From assembly GCA_025061245.1 (NCBI GenBank), contig JANZKD010000033.1, positions 1 to 13,717 on the forward strand: DNA of 13,717 bases, in the 5' to 3' direction. Source of the DNA: Candidatus Culexmicrobium profundum (GTDB lineage Archaea; Thermoproteota; Methanomethylicia; Culexarchaeales; Culexmicrobiaceae). The translations under genes were made by a program, and so were the position numbers. Positions 1-7,703 of this stretch are shown piece after piece; position 1 is the first letter of the stretch; the number at the start of each line of letters is the position of its first letter. The notes beneath the pieces are model-generated. The model was not told the origin of the DNA. It did not search any database and saw nothing but the letters and a program-made list of their open reading frames with translations.

Positions 1-258
1 AATAACAACTGTTACTTCTCTAGCACCCAGTTCATTAATTAAATCCAAGATAAAGAAAAGCTCCATTAATCGCTTATCTTGAGGAGGAGAAGTAGACTGT
101 ACAACAACTACACTTTCACCTTTCAAATCTCCTGGAATCCTAATATAGCTCTCACCATCCGGAAAACGTTTCCATTCAAGTGGAGCCAACTCACATTCTA
201 GTAACTCAGCAACTCTCTTTCCCAATTTTGGTGAAGCAGGTCCTGCAACAACAATCAA
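1..258 (-). CDS. prs: Ribose-phosphate pyrophosphokinase (PRPP synthetase), 5' part only
   Basis: PRPP synthetase transfers pyrophosphate from ATP to ribose 5-phosphate, giving PRPP for nucleotide, histidine and tryptophan synthesis in the cytoplasm. The 86 visible residues begin IVVAGPASPKLGKRVAELL and continue with WKRFPDGESYIRIPGDLKG, then VVVVQSTSPPQDKRLMEL. The FPDGE segment and the QSTSPPQD stretch are typical of the N-terminal phosphoribosyltransferase-like domain of this family. The gene runs off the left edge, so the catalytic loop and PRPP-binding motif are not visible. The start is a TTG at 258-256: an in-frame TGA lies just upstream, no ATG is available, and GGTGAT at about 271-266 gives a Shine-Dalgarno match with a spacer of about 7 nt. 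It is divergent from the amrS genes. Identification is firm, based on recalled family sequence. Confidence 0.88.
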   Translation of the reverse strand, partial: MIVVAGPASPKLGKRVAELLECELAPLEWKRFPDGESYIRIPGDLKGESVVVVQSTSPPQDKRLMELFFILDLINELGAREVTVVI

Positions 259-335
259 AACTCAATCACCCACATAAATATTAGTTTCAATAATAAATAC
301 ATAAATTTAGATGAAATATTTTGGAGGTAAAAACA
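259..335. promoter_or_regulatory. Divergent intergenic region between prs and the first amrS
   Basis: A short AT-rich spacer separates two genes read away from each other. It holds the GGTGAT ribosome site of prs (about 266-271, minus) and a strong GGAGGT ribosome site for amrS at 323-328 (plus). Runs such as AATAAATAC (about 290-298) could serve as TATA boxes in either direction, but no single box stands out. The GGAGGT decides the amrS start: a TTG at 321 lies on top of the ribosome site and cannot be the real start. Confidence 0.5.
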
Positions 336-1382
336 CTGAAGGAAGCCATGTTATATGAAAGCCTCGAGAACAAGAAAGTGAAATGTAATCTATGTGCAAG
401 AAGATGCATAATTAAAGATGGAAATGTTGGATTCTGTAAAGTTAGAAAGAATATTAATGGAAAATTATACTCACTTGTCTACTCAAAAGCATGCTCCATA
501 GCAGTAGATCCAATAGAAAAGAAACCACTATTCCACTTTAATCCAGGATCATCAGTCTTCAGCATAGCCACCATAGGATGCAATTTCAGATGCAAGTTTT
601 GTGATAATTGGGTCATAAGCCAAGAGGAAGAAATTTATGGGAAAAATATCCCTCCAGACAAAGTTGTACAATTAGCATTAAAATACAATTGCCAAGGAAT
701 AAGCTATACCTATACGGAGCCAACCATATTCTTTGAATACGCCTACGACATAGCTAGAATAGCAAAGGAAAAAGGGTTATTCAATACCTTCGTCACGAAT
801 GGATATATGACTCCAGAAGCCATTGAAACCATAGCATCATATTTAGATGCTGCAACAGTAGACTTCAAGGGATCAGCAAACCCAAAATTCTATCTAGAAT
901 TCTCATCAGTACCATCAGTTGAACCAATATTTGAAAGCCTAATAAAAATGAAGGAGCATAATATATTCATTGAAATAACAAATTTAATCATACCAAAGTA
1001 TGGAGATTCAATGGATGACCTAAGAAAACTTGCAAAATGGATTCATGACAATCTAGGACCAGAAACACCATTCCACATTTTAAGATTTCACCCAGACTAT
1101 CAATTATTAGACGTCCCATCAACCCCAGTAGAAGTATTGGAGGAAGCTAGAAAAATAGCATTAGAAGAAGGCTTACACTATGTATACATTGGAAATGTAC
1201 CTGCTCATGAGGGAGAAAACACATACTGTCCAAAATGCAAGACATTATTAATAGAGCGATATGGATTCTCCATATTGAAATGGAACATCAATGAAGACAA
1301 CAAATGCCCCAACTGCGGATACAAAATAAATATTGGTGGAAAATACTGGGGAGGAGGAAGATTCAGATATGACATCCTATAG
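336..1382 (+). CDS. amrS: AmmeMemoRadiSam-type radical SAM protein AmrS, copy 1
   Basis: AmrS is the radical SAM member of the AMMECR1/Memo/radical-SAM gene trio found across archaea and bacteria; I know of no settled substrate. The [4Fe-4S]/SAM motif CNFRCKFC (C-x3-C-x2-C) lies at about residues 82-89. Ahead of it are conserved cysteines CNLCARRC (17-24) and C34. The YTEP stretch follows, and a C-terminal zinc ribbon (CPKC...CPNC) closes the protein, as usual for the family. The length of about 348 residues is full. The start is uncertain: GGAGGT at 323-328 points to CTG 336, giving (M)KEAMLYE, which aligns with the EALLYKK start of copy 2. ATG 348 is the conventional alternative but lies 19 nt from the ribosome site. 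It overlaps copy 2 by 14 nt. No amrA or amrB gene is seen in the window. Confidence 0.87.
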   Translation: MKEAMLYESLENKKVKCNLCARRCIIKDGNVGFCKVRKNINGKLYSLVYSKACSIAVDPIEKKPLFHFNPGSSVFSIATIGCNFRCKFCDNWVISQEEEIYGKNIPPDKVVQLALKYNCQGISYTYTEPTIFFEYAYDIARIAKEKGLFNTFVTNGYMTPEAIETIASYLDAATVDFKGSANPKFYLEFSSVPSVEPIFESLIKMKEHNIFIEITNLIIPKYGDSMDDLRKLAKWIHDNLGPETPFHILRFHPDYQLLDVPSTPVEVLEEARKIALEEGLHYVYIGNVPAHEGENTYCPKCKTLLIERYGFSILKWNINEDNKCPNCGYKINIGGKYWGGGRFRYDIL

Positions 1383-2433
1383 AGGGCGAAGAGAGGCATT
1401 ACTATATAAGAAATTAAGTGAAAACAAAGTACAATGCCTAGTATGCCCCAGAAAATGCATAATACCCAACGGTAGAAGAGGAGTTTGCGAAACAAGAGAG
1501 AACATTAATGGAAAGTTATACACTTTAATTTATGGAGAAATATCAGCCCTAGCATGCGACCCAATAGAAAAGAAACCATTATTCCACTTCTGGCCTGGAA
1601 GCTCAACCTTCTCAATATCAACCATAGGATGCTCCTTCAAATGCCCATGGTGTCAAAACTGGGAGATAAGCCAAGCAAAACCAGGAGAAATCGCCACAAG
1701 CTACCATGAACCAGAAGACATCATAAGACTAGCCAAAAAATATGAATGCAATTCCATATCATACACTTACAATGAACCGTTAATATGGTTTGAATACGTC
1801 TACGACACAGCTAAACAAGCAAAGAAAAATGGATTAGCCAACATCCTGGTAACAAATGGATATGTATCAGAAGAAGCACTAAGCGAACTATTACCATACA
1901 TTGATGCAGCAAACGTAGATGTAAAAGCATGGTCCAACGACTTCTACCTAGAATACTGTAAAGGAGAATTAGAACCAGTACTCCAGGCCTGCGAAACAAT
2001 GGTTAAAAAGGGTGTACACGTCGAAGTAACATACCTAGTAATTCCAAAACTAAACGATAAAGAAGAACAATTCGAAGGACTCTCAAAATGGGTTCTAAAC
2101 AATTTAGGGCCAAACACACCAGTACACTTCTCAAGATTCTACCCCCACTACAAAATGAGAAACATACCGCCAACACCAATCAAAAAACTTGAATTAGCGA
2201 GAGAAATAGCCATGAAAACAGGGTTAAACTATGTATATATTGGAAATGTACCAGGACATATTGGAGAAAACACTTACTGTCCAAAATGCAGAGAACCAGT
2301 AATAACAAGATACGCATTTAGCATAACATCCTACGCCCTAACAGATGAAAATGAATGTAAAAACTGTGGTGAAAAAATAAGTATAATTGGAAAATATGCT
2401 AGGAAGCGAAGATGGACATGGTTCTTCACATAA
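1369..2433 (+). CDS. amrS: AmmeMemoRadiSam-type radical SAM protein AmrS, copy 2
   Basis: This is a second, full-length AmrS-like protein (354 residues) directly after and overlapping copy 1. The radical SAM cluster motif is CSFKCPWC at residues 88-95, followed by QNWEISQ. N-terminal cysteines CLVCPRKC (23-30) and C40, the YNEP stretch, and a C-terminal CPKC...CKNC zinc ribbon are all present, so both copies look catalytically competent. Copy 2 keeps CQNW after the cluster, the form I recall as common, while copy 1 has CDNW. The ATG at 1369 is chosen over an in-frame GTG at 1333 because GGAGG at 1353-1357 precedes it with an 11-nt spacer and because homology begins near here. The overlap implies one transcript and coupled translation. 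The true activity remains unknown for both paralogs. Confidence 0.87.
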   Translation: MTSYRGRREALLYKKLSENKVQCLVCPRKCIIPNGRRGVCETRENINGKLYTLIYGEISALACDPIEKKPLFHFWPGSSTFSISTIGCSFKCPWCQNWEISQAKPGEIATSYHEPEDIIRLAKKYECNSISYTYNEPLIWFEYVYDTAKQAKKNGLANILVTNGYVSEEALSELLPYIDAANVDVKAWSNDFYLEYCKGELEPVLQACETMVKKGVHVEVTYLVIPKLNDKEEQFEGLSKWVLNNLGPNTPVHFSRFYPHYKMRNIPPTPIKKLELAREIAMKTGLNYVYIGNVPGHIGENTYCPKCREPVITRYAFSITSYALTDENECKNCGEKISIIGKYARKRRWTWFFT

Positions 2434-2464
2434 TAAGTTTAAAATAGAAAATAAGCTTCAAACG

Positions 2465-2475
2465 ATTTTTAATAC
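2465..2475 (+). promoter_or_regulatory. Likely TATA box of the DUF4910 peptidase gene
   Basis: TTTTTAATACT preceded by CGA lies about 38 nt before the ATG at 2508, the arrangement expected of an archaeal BRE/TATA with a short leader. An AGGTGAA ribosome site follows at 2498-2504. This suggests the peptidase gene has its own promoter rather than reading only from the amrS genes. Confidence 0.5.
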
Positions 2476-2507
2476 TTAAAATCATATAGCTATTACCAGG
2501 TGAAATA

Positions 2508-4304
2508 ATGATTAACATAAGTAAAATTTTAAGTGAAGAATTTTCAATTCAAGAGCTAATAAACTTCATCTCAGATCTAAGCAGACTGCATAGAATTCAA
2601 GGCTGCAAAGAACTTGAAGAGGCAGGAGAATACATCAAATCAATCCTTGAAAAAGAAGAAGCATTAGAAGTAGAATTAAAGAAATTCAGCTACAATAAGC
2701 CATACGGCTCATTCAGAGCAGTTACCGGATGGTGGGTGAAGGACGGTGAACTTAGATTAATAAAACCAAAAGAAGAACTAATACACAGCTATAAAAACTC
2801 AAGAACACTAATAACAGCACACAGCCCTGGAGGAACAATAGAAGGAGAAGTAGTCCACATAGGAGATGGAGAAAACCCAGCAAACTATGAAAAATTAGAT
2901 GTAAATGGAAAAATTGTTTTAGCATACGGCTATCCATACATAATCTACAAGCAAGCCACCTCAAGAGGAGCAATAGGACTACTAATCTATAAGAAAAGTG
3001 GAGTGGAAAGCGCAGTACCATACACAGGCCTATTCCTAACCCCAGAAGAGGCGAGGGAAGCAAAAGCACCATCCATGTCAATTTCAAGAAGAATGGCAGA
3101 GAAACTCATAAGAATAATTGAAAAAGGAGAAAAACCCATCGTTAAAATGAAGGTTGAAGCAGGATATAGAGAGGAAGCATGGATTCCAGTTGTAACAGCC
3201 AAAATTGGAAATAGTGAAACAGAAATACACTTATGTGCACACTACTGTCATCCAGCAGGAACAGTAAATGACAACATTAGTGGAACAGCAACACTAATGG
3301 AATTAGCATTAAGCTTCGCCAGAGCAATCAAAAAGGGAAAAATAACAAAACCAGACAAACACTCAATTAAATTTATATGGTTCCCAGAATATGCAGGATC
3401 ACTAGCCTACATGATAAATACAAAACAAAAGGTAGAGTTTTGCATAAACCTAGACATGATAGGAGAAAAACAACACCTCACAGGTTCAACCCTAAACTTC
3501 ATCAAATCACCCCCAAGATACTTCCATCCATACGAGGCGGTAGTCTACTACAAATTGAAACAGGCACTATCACATAGTGAAAGCCTCTCATCACCAAGAA
3601 AAGCCCTAAGCTACAAATACGATGTAAACATTTATGAAACAGGAAGCGACCACGATGTATATTTACACTTCAACACACCATCAATAATGCTCAATCAATG
3701 GCCGGACAAATACTATCACAGTGACCAAGACACAATAGATAAATTCGACCCACAAATAGCAGCGAAAATTGCCATGGCAGTAGGCACAGCAGCCTACATA
3801 ATATCAAAAAATGAAGAAAAAGGCGAAGTTGAAAATCTAGTTAGAAGCTACTTCTATGAGTATATAGGAAGAGAACTATCAGAAACCCCAAGCAAACTCC
3901 TAGAAAAGAGACAGAAATACCTAATCAAAACAATAGGCAAGAGAATTCTATCACAAATTCAAGACGAAATAATTGAAAAAATAGTGGAAAGTGTAAGTGA
4001 AAAAGAAGGGAAAAGGGAAGAAGAATTATACGTTTATAAAGGTCCAATAGGACCAATATCAACAAGACAACTCTTCACAAAACTAAGCCGTGAAGACTTA
4101 AAGAAATTGAGGAAAATATATGAAAAAGAGCCATATATGAGGACGCTTAGAAATCTAATCCCACTATACATGAAAAAGCCGACAAGTCTAAACAGATTAA
4201 AGGAAATGATTGAAGAAGACTATGGAATAGAAATCGAAACAAAAATACCAAAAGAAATGATTGAAATGCTAATTAAAGCAAACCTCATTGAAAAAGCAGG
4301 CTAA
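2508..4304 (+). CDS. DUF4910 / M28-like zinc aminopeptidase
   Basis: This is a 598-residue protein with the architecture of DUF4910 aminopeptidase-like proteins, related to the M28 (co-catalytic zinc) peptidases. It has an N-terminal helical segment, an inserted PA-like domain (about residues 85-220), then the metal-binding core. Likely ligands are H245 (CAHYCH), bridging D255 (VNDNISG), E294 (FPEYAGS), D316 (NLDMIG) and H404 (YYHSDQDT); M28 peptidases use this H, D, E, D/E, H series. A GSDHD motif (379-383) fits DUF4910. The last 160 residues are charged and helical and may include a winged-helix-like end. There is no signal peptide, so it should act in the cytosol on peptides or a related amide substrate. 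ATG 2508 has AGGTGAA 4 nt upstream. The exact substrate is unknown. Confidence 0.8.
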   Translation: MINISKILSEEFSIQELINFISDLSRLHRIQGCKELEEAGEYIKSILEKEEALEVELKKFSYNKPYGSFRAVTGWWVKDGELRLIKPKEELIHSYKNSRTLITAHSPGGTIEGEVVHIGDGENPANYEKLDVNGKIVLAYGYPYIIYKQATSRGAIGLLIYKKSGVESAVPYTGLFLTPEEAREAKAPSMSISRRMAEKLIRIIEKGEKPIVKMKVEAGYREEAWIPVVTAKIGNSETEIHLCAHYCHPAGTVNDNISGTATLMELALSFARAIKKGKITKPDKHSIKFIWFPEYAGSLAYMINTKQKVEFCINLDMIGEKQHLTGSTLNFIKSPPRYFHPYEAVVYYKLKQALSHSESLSSPRKALSYKYDVNIYETGSDHDVYLHFNTPSIMLNQWPDKYYHSDQDTIDKFDPQIAAKIAMAVGTAAYIISKNEEKGEVENLVRSYFYEYIGRELSETPSKLLEKRQKYLIKTIGKRILSQIQDEIIEKIVESVSEKEGKREEELYVYKGPIGPISTRQLFTKLSREDLKKLRKIYEKEPYMRTLRNLIPLYMKKPTSLNRLKEMIEEDYGIEIETKIPKEMIEMLIKANLIEKAG

Positions 4305-4321
4305 ATTCCCAAAACTCCTCA

Positions 4322-4334
4322 CATATTTTTATAA
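4322..4334 (+). promoter_or_regulatory. Likely TATA box of the interrupted small gene
   Basis: CATATTTTTATAA about 20-30 nt ahead of the ATG at 4353, followed by AGGTAGAT (4341-4348), looks like an archaeal promoter and ribosome site. Their presence argues that the interrupted reading frame downstream was, or is, a real gene. Confidence 0.4.
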
Positions 4335-4352
4335 TTATCCAGGTAGATAATC

Positions 4353-4607
4353 ATGACAGTAGACATGAAGCTAAAAATAATAATCAAAAAAGAAGCAGCA
4401 ATCCTAGCAGCACTATACGACCTCTAAGGATACCTCTCAAAACTACTAGGCCTAAGTGAAAAAATACATGAAGAACACCTCTTAGCTCGACAGGAATGGC
4501 TAAGAGAAGAATATGAAAAACTAACAGGAAAAATAAAAGAATACTTTGAAAAACAAATCTATAATGAAAAGACAATATTCAACTTCCTAAACCTAAAAAG
4601 CATATAA
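4353..4607 (+). pseudogene. Small helical protein gene interrupted by an in-frame TAA
   Basis: From ATG 4353 the frame encodes 24 residues (MTVDMKLKI...LAALYDL), meets TAA at 4425-4427, then continues open for 59 more codons (GYLSKLLGLSEKIHEEHLLA... to NFLNLKSI) ending at TAA 4605-4607. The two halves read as one plausible 84-residue, charged, helix-rich protein with coiled-coil character, and the codon usage stays the same across the stop. The second half contains no ATG, GTG or TTG of its own, so it would not be made independently. A single base change (for example CAA, AAA or GAA to TAA) would explain it. Alternatives are a sequencing error or two unrelated frames. It ends 9 nt from the end of the convergent CARDB-like gene. 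I do not recognise the family. Confidence 0.6.
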
Positions 4608-4616
4608 AACCAAAAT

Positions 4617-5063
4617 TCACCCACCACTACTAGGAAGAACAGTTAAAACAAACAATCTAAAACCATCAACACTAACAATAAAATTACCAACCTCAAAAGG
4701 TCTAAAGGTAAACTCAACCACAGAAGAGGACCAACCATGCAAAGTAATAGATTTAGAAGCAACAATAGTTTCATTCAACCTCAAAGTTAAAGTAAAATTA
4801 CCAGTTGAAAAACCATCATTTCGAACTGAAAGAGCAATAGTTACAAGATCACCAACCCTAACAACATTATCCGGAGAAATCGAAAAACAATCCTCCACAA
4901 CAAGTCTAGGCTGATAAACAATAGCAAAGATAAAGAAGATAAATAGTAAACCTCCAGCTAAAGCTAAAAAATCAGACTCAGTAATCAACCCAGCCATACC
5001 AAGAAAATTAGTCTCAAACAAAAATATAATTCTAAAAAGTAGAACACAAGAAACTATACTCAA
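4617..5063 (-). CDS. Membrane-anchored CARDB-like (Ig-fold) protein, last gene of the membrane operon
   Basis: This 148-residue protein has two hydrophobic segments (about residues 2-17 and 33-50) followed by one extracellular beta domain. The domain starts at about residue 52 with PRLVVEDCFSISPDNVVRVGDLVTIALSVRNDG and goes on through FTLTLRLNETIVASKSITL to a Ser-Gly-Gly end. The pattern (a strand, VRVGD, then VRNDG, then a strand ending at LNET) is that of CARDB/APHP-type Ig-like adhesion domains. The start is TTG 5063-5061, which overlaps the TGA of the upstream gene as TTGA, a sign of translational coupling. An ATG at residue 23 is the alternative and would leave one membrane span. It probably sits at the cell surface beside the two larger membrane proteins of the operon. 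Function unknown. Confidence 0.7.
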   Translation of the reverse strand: MSIVSCVLLFRIIFLFETNFLGMAGLITESDFLALAGGLLFIFFIFAIVYQPRLVVEDCFSISPDNVVRVGDLVTIALSVRNDGFSTGNFTLTLRLNETIVASKSITLHGWSSSVVEFTFRPFEVGNFIVSVDGFRLFVLTVLPSSGG

Positions 5064-6601
5064 TCACTTTTAATCACTAAATTAAATGGAATGAAAACAG
5101 TTTCAGATTGAAGTGGAATAAATCCAAGTGGAAGCAAAGCATACAGTTGATAAGTAATCTTAATTGGAATCGTCACATTTAAGGGAGGTTGAGAAACTAC
5201 ACGTAGAAAGAACCTGGTGGTCACACCATCATTTCCATAACGGCTTCCATACTGATGCAATACAAAATAATCATTTTCACCTATCTCAAGACTCAGCACC
5301 TTTATCGTGAATCCTCTTATTAAAGGATTAGCAATTTCTTCACGTAACTTTCCAATTAAAATATCAAAACCCCAAAACTCCTCACTCAACAATTCTTCAT
5401 GCCAATAATCAGGAACAATGCCAATTAAAATCTCAACTGAACCGAAAATAGTATTAATAGTTCTATTTTCAATAAGCCAAGGCTCATTAGCAACATTTCT
5501 CTCCCACGAAATAATATAAAGTGTCTTCTCACTCAAGAGACTTAAAGGTCTAGGAGAAGTATAATGCCATAGAGACATTAAAAATATCAGCAATATAATC
5601 ACAAAAATAGTCCTACGCTTAACTTTCACGAAATTCATAAAACTCTTAAATTTACTAGAATTCCTCACTCGATTAAAAGCATTGGTTACAGGCTTCCCTT
5701 CACCTAAAGTAAACTTCCCAACTAGAATTAATGCTCCAATTAGGGACATAGCTAAATTGGCACGATCTCGCAGAATGTTTCTCACCAAAACATTTCGAAC
5801 CGCAATGTTCTTTACGGGATAATTCACACTAAAATGATAATACTTAATAGTTATAGAACTGTAATTAACATCTAAACGCCAAAAAAGAAGCTCATCACAT
5901 TTAACATAATACTTATCAACAGTAGTTAAAATCCAATATTCACAATCACCCCTACAAATCAAACTATATGGAGGGGTAACATTCTCTTCAGCCTCCAAAT
6001 CCACTAACTTAATATAAATCCAAATAATATCAAAATCCTCATCCATATCCCTCCCAGAATCAGCCAGCACAGCAATCTCCCTCTCCAAGCCATCCTTAAC
6101 CAAATAGATTTTATGAACAAAGGACCAATCTAAAACCTTAACTTCATCATCATTAATCCAATAGGGATCATGAAAGAAAAGCACAGGAGTATGCACATGA
6201 AACTCAATTTCACTCCTATTAACCACTTGAATTGGAAAAATTAATGTTGGATCACCATACAACTCAATCTCCCTCTTCTCCGGAGAGTAAATATAGCCAT
6301 GAAGATTTGCACCTTCAAAATGAGGCAAATCATCAAAATTTAAACTAAAGTTAGCACTATAAACTTCAAGTTCAGATCCAATTTGAACACTATACTTAAC
6401 AATATAGGGCATAAAGCTCGGTGGAATTAAATAAAATAGAAATCCACTAAAAATCAAAAAACAGGAGAAAACTGTTAATGCATCTACTCTCAATCTTACA
6501 ATATTAAGAAATCTAAGTTTTTTATGAGGAACAGGCGGTTTAGGTAGCCAGCCCCTCATCAAACTCGCAAACTTATCCTTAACTTTCATCCTCCCACCCA
6601 T
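5060..6601 (-). CDS. Three-pass membrane protein with RGWLPKPP N-terminal motif, unknown function
   Basis: This 513-residue protein is not one I recognise. A basic cytoplasmic N-terminus carries RGWLPKPP at residues 16-23. Membrane spans follow at about 42-62, 281-298 and 331-346. Between spans one and two is a roughly 215-residue outside region with several N-x-S/T sites and a cysteine pair (CRGDC, 216-220). A second outside domain of about 165 residues, rich in beta strands, forms the C-terminus. The start at ATG 6601 overlaps the preceding gene by 23 nt; ATG 6589 (residue 5) is possible but has its purine-rich GGGAGG immediately adjacent with no spacer. The stop overlaps the next gene as TTGA. 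The shared N-terminal motif with the gene upstream suggests both proteins meet a common cytoplasmic or membrane-surface partner; that is inference. Confidence 0.7.
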   Translation of the reverse strand: MGGRMKVKDKFASLMRGWLPKPPVPHKKLRFLNIVRLRVDALTVFSCFLIFSGFLFYLIPPSFMPYIVKYSVQIGSELEVYSANFSLNFDDLPHFEGANLHGYIYSPEKREIELYGDPTLIFPIQVVNRSEIEFHVHTPVLFFHDPYWINDDEVKVLDWSFVHKIYLVKDGLEREIAVLADSGRDMDEDFDIIWIYIKLVDLEAEENVTPPYSLICRGDCEYWILTTVDKYYVKCDELLFWRLDVNYSSITIKYYHFSVNYPVKNIAVRNVLVRNILRDRANLAMSLIGALILVGKFTLGEGKPVTNAFNRVRNSSKFKSFMNFVKVKRRTIFVIILLIFLMSLWHYTSPRPLSLLSEKTLYIISWERNVANEPWLIENRTINTIFGSVEILIGIVPDYWHEELLSEEFWGFDILIGKLREEIANPLIRGFTIKVLSLEIGENDYFVLHQYGSRYGNDGVTTRFFLRVVSQPPLNVTIPIKITYQLYALLPLGFIPLQSETVFIPFNLVIKSD

Positions 6602-7703
6602 TCCTATGCGTTATAATGAATCTAGAAAAGCTCGCAAGGGCTACAAATACAAATCCACCAAGATTATTGAGAAGAATACCAGCTAAAGTTAATCTTCCAT
6701 CCCATTCTAATACTGCTGAAAGCTTTACCTTCACATTTCTATAAAAGTAACAATTCTCAGTGACAAAGAATATAGATCCATAGGTTTGATTCTCTCTAAT
6801 TGGAACGTTGAAAGAAATCTTGGTTATATTTTTAGCTTCAAAATAGACAGTATAAGATTTATTTGCTTTAAAGTTGTAAAAATTAGTTTCATCCATTATG
6901 TAGAAGTTAAATTTGCTATTACCCATAGTCATAACTGTTCCTTTAATGACAAAGTCCTTTACATCTCTAAAAATAAAATCTAAATACCACCTTCTTGGGA
7001 AAGGCGTTACTCCAACAAAAAATATACCGTCAGATTCATATACGCAGTACAAATAAGCCTTAATATCAAATATTAGCTCTTCTGCATCCACACATCTTTC
7101 AACAACAAAATATAGAGGATAGCAACCCTGCTTCTTAAGGGACTTTAAAGGAAAAGTAAAGGTGACCGAAGTCCTATTAAACACTTTAAAATAGCATGTG
7201 TAATTCTTATTAGCCTTCCACAACTCGAAATTCTCTTCATCAAAAACATAAAAGTTAAACGGAAGTGGTGGAGACGAACACTCTCTAATTTCTCCCCTCA
7301 CTCTAACATTTTCTGCATCAATTGTGATGAAGGGAGCATCGGGAAGAAGATATGTTGGATATGAATAATAGACTATGAAAACAGACTTTCTATACGTATA
7401 TTTCTCCGAAGAATTTAAAGTAAAACTCTCATATAAAAGGCAATCTAAAACAGAACTCCTTTTAGATCCCACAATCCATTCTTCTTCAAGTAGAAAAATG
7501 CTATTTTTCCCCCACTCAAAATAGGAAGGAATAGTAAGAACAAGATTAGTAACAAGCATGGCTAAACTAAAAACAAGTAGCAACTTAGAAATGTAATTTA
7601 GAAATAGAGTTAATCTTCCCATCTGCCTAGTTTTTCGAATTAAATGAGGTGGTTTAGGTAGCCAGCCTCTAATCAACTTCCATAATTTATCTCTTGAAAT
7701 CAT
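6579..7703 (-). CDS. Two-pass membrane protein with duplicated extracellular domain and RGWLPKPP motif
   Basis: This is a 374-residue protein of unknown function. Residues 12-19 are RGWLPKPP in a basic N-terminus, a membrane span lies at about 38-58, a large outside region at 60-340 and a second span at about 341-365, ending in a short polar tail. The outside region holds two clear copies of one domain: FNFYVFDEENFELWKANK from residue 149 and FNFYIMDETNFYNFKANK from residue 266, each followed by strands ending in a Tyr/Phe-Phe-Val-x-x-x-Cys (near 199-204 and 312-318) and then a Tyr/Leu-Glu-x-Asp-Gly turn. The pattern resembles GOLD/emp24-like beta sandwiches of archaeal membrane proteins, but that assignment is tentative. 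ATG 7703 overlaps the HTH gene stop as ATGA, so translation is probably coupled. Confidence 0.72.
   Translation of the reverse strand: MISRDKLWKLIRGWLPKPPHLIRKTRQMGRLTLFLNYISKLLLVFSLAMLVTNLVLTIPSYFEWGKNSIFLLEEEWIVGSKRSSVLDCLLYESFTLNSSEKYTYRKSVFIVYYSYPTYLLPDAPFITIDAENVRVRGEIRECSSPPLPFNFYVFDEENFELWKANKNYTCYFKVFNRTSVTFTFPLKSLKKQGCYPLYFVVERCVDAEELIFDIKAYLYCVYESDGIFFVGVTPFPRRWYLDFIFRDVKDFVIKGTVMTMGNSKFNFYIMDETNFYNFKANKSYTVYFEAKNITKISFNVPIRENQTYGSIFFVTENCYFYRNVKVKLSAVLEWDGRLTLAGILLNNLGGFVFVALASFSRFIITHRNGWEDES

Noticed and set aside
336..2433. The tandem amrS genes as an assembly duplication
   Set aside because: The copies differ in most codons and many residues and have different ribosome sites, so they are true paralogs.
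2752..3202. Leu-rich minus-strand frames opposite the peptidase gene
   Set aside because: Shadows of the well-supported DUF4910 gene, with no promoter or family likeness.
4425..4427. TAA as a recoded sense codon
   Set aside because: TAA is not the pyrrolysine or selenocysteine codon, and other genes in the window use TAA as a normal stop.
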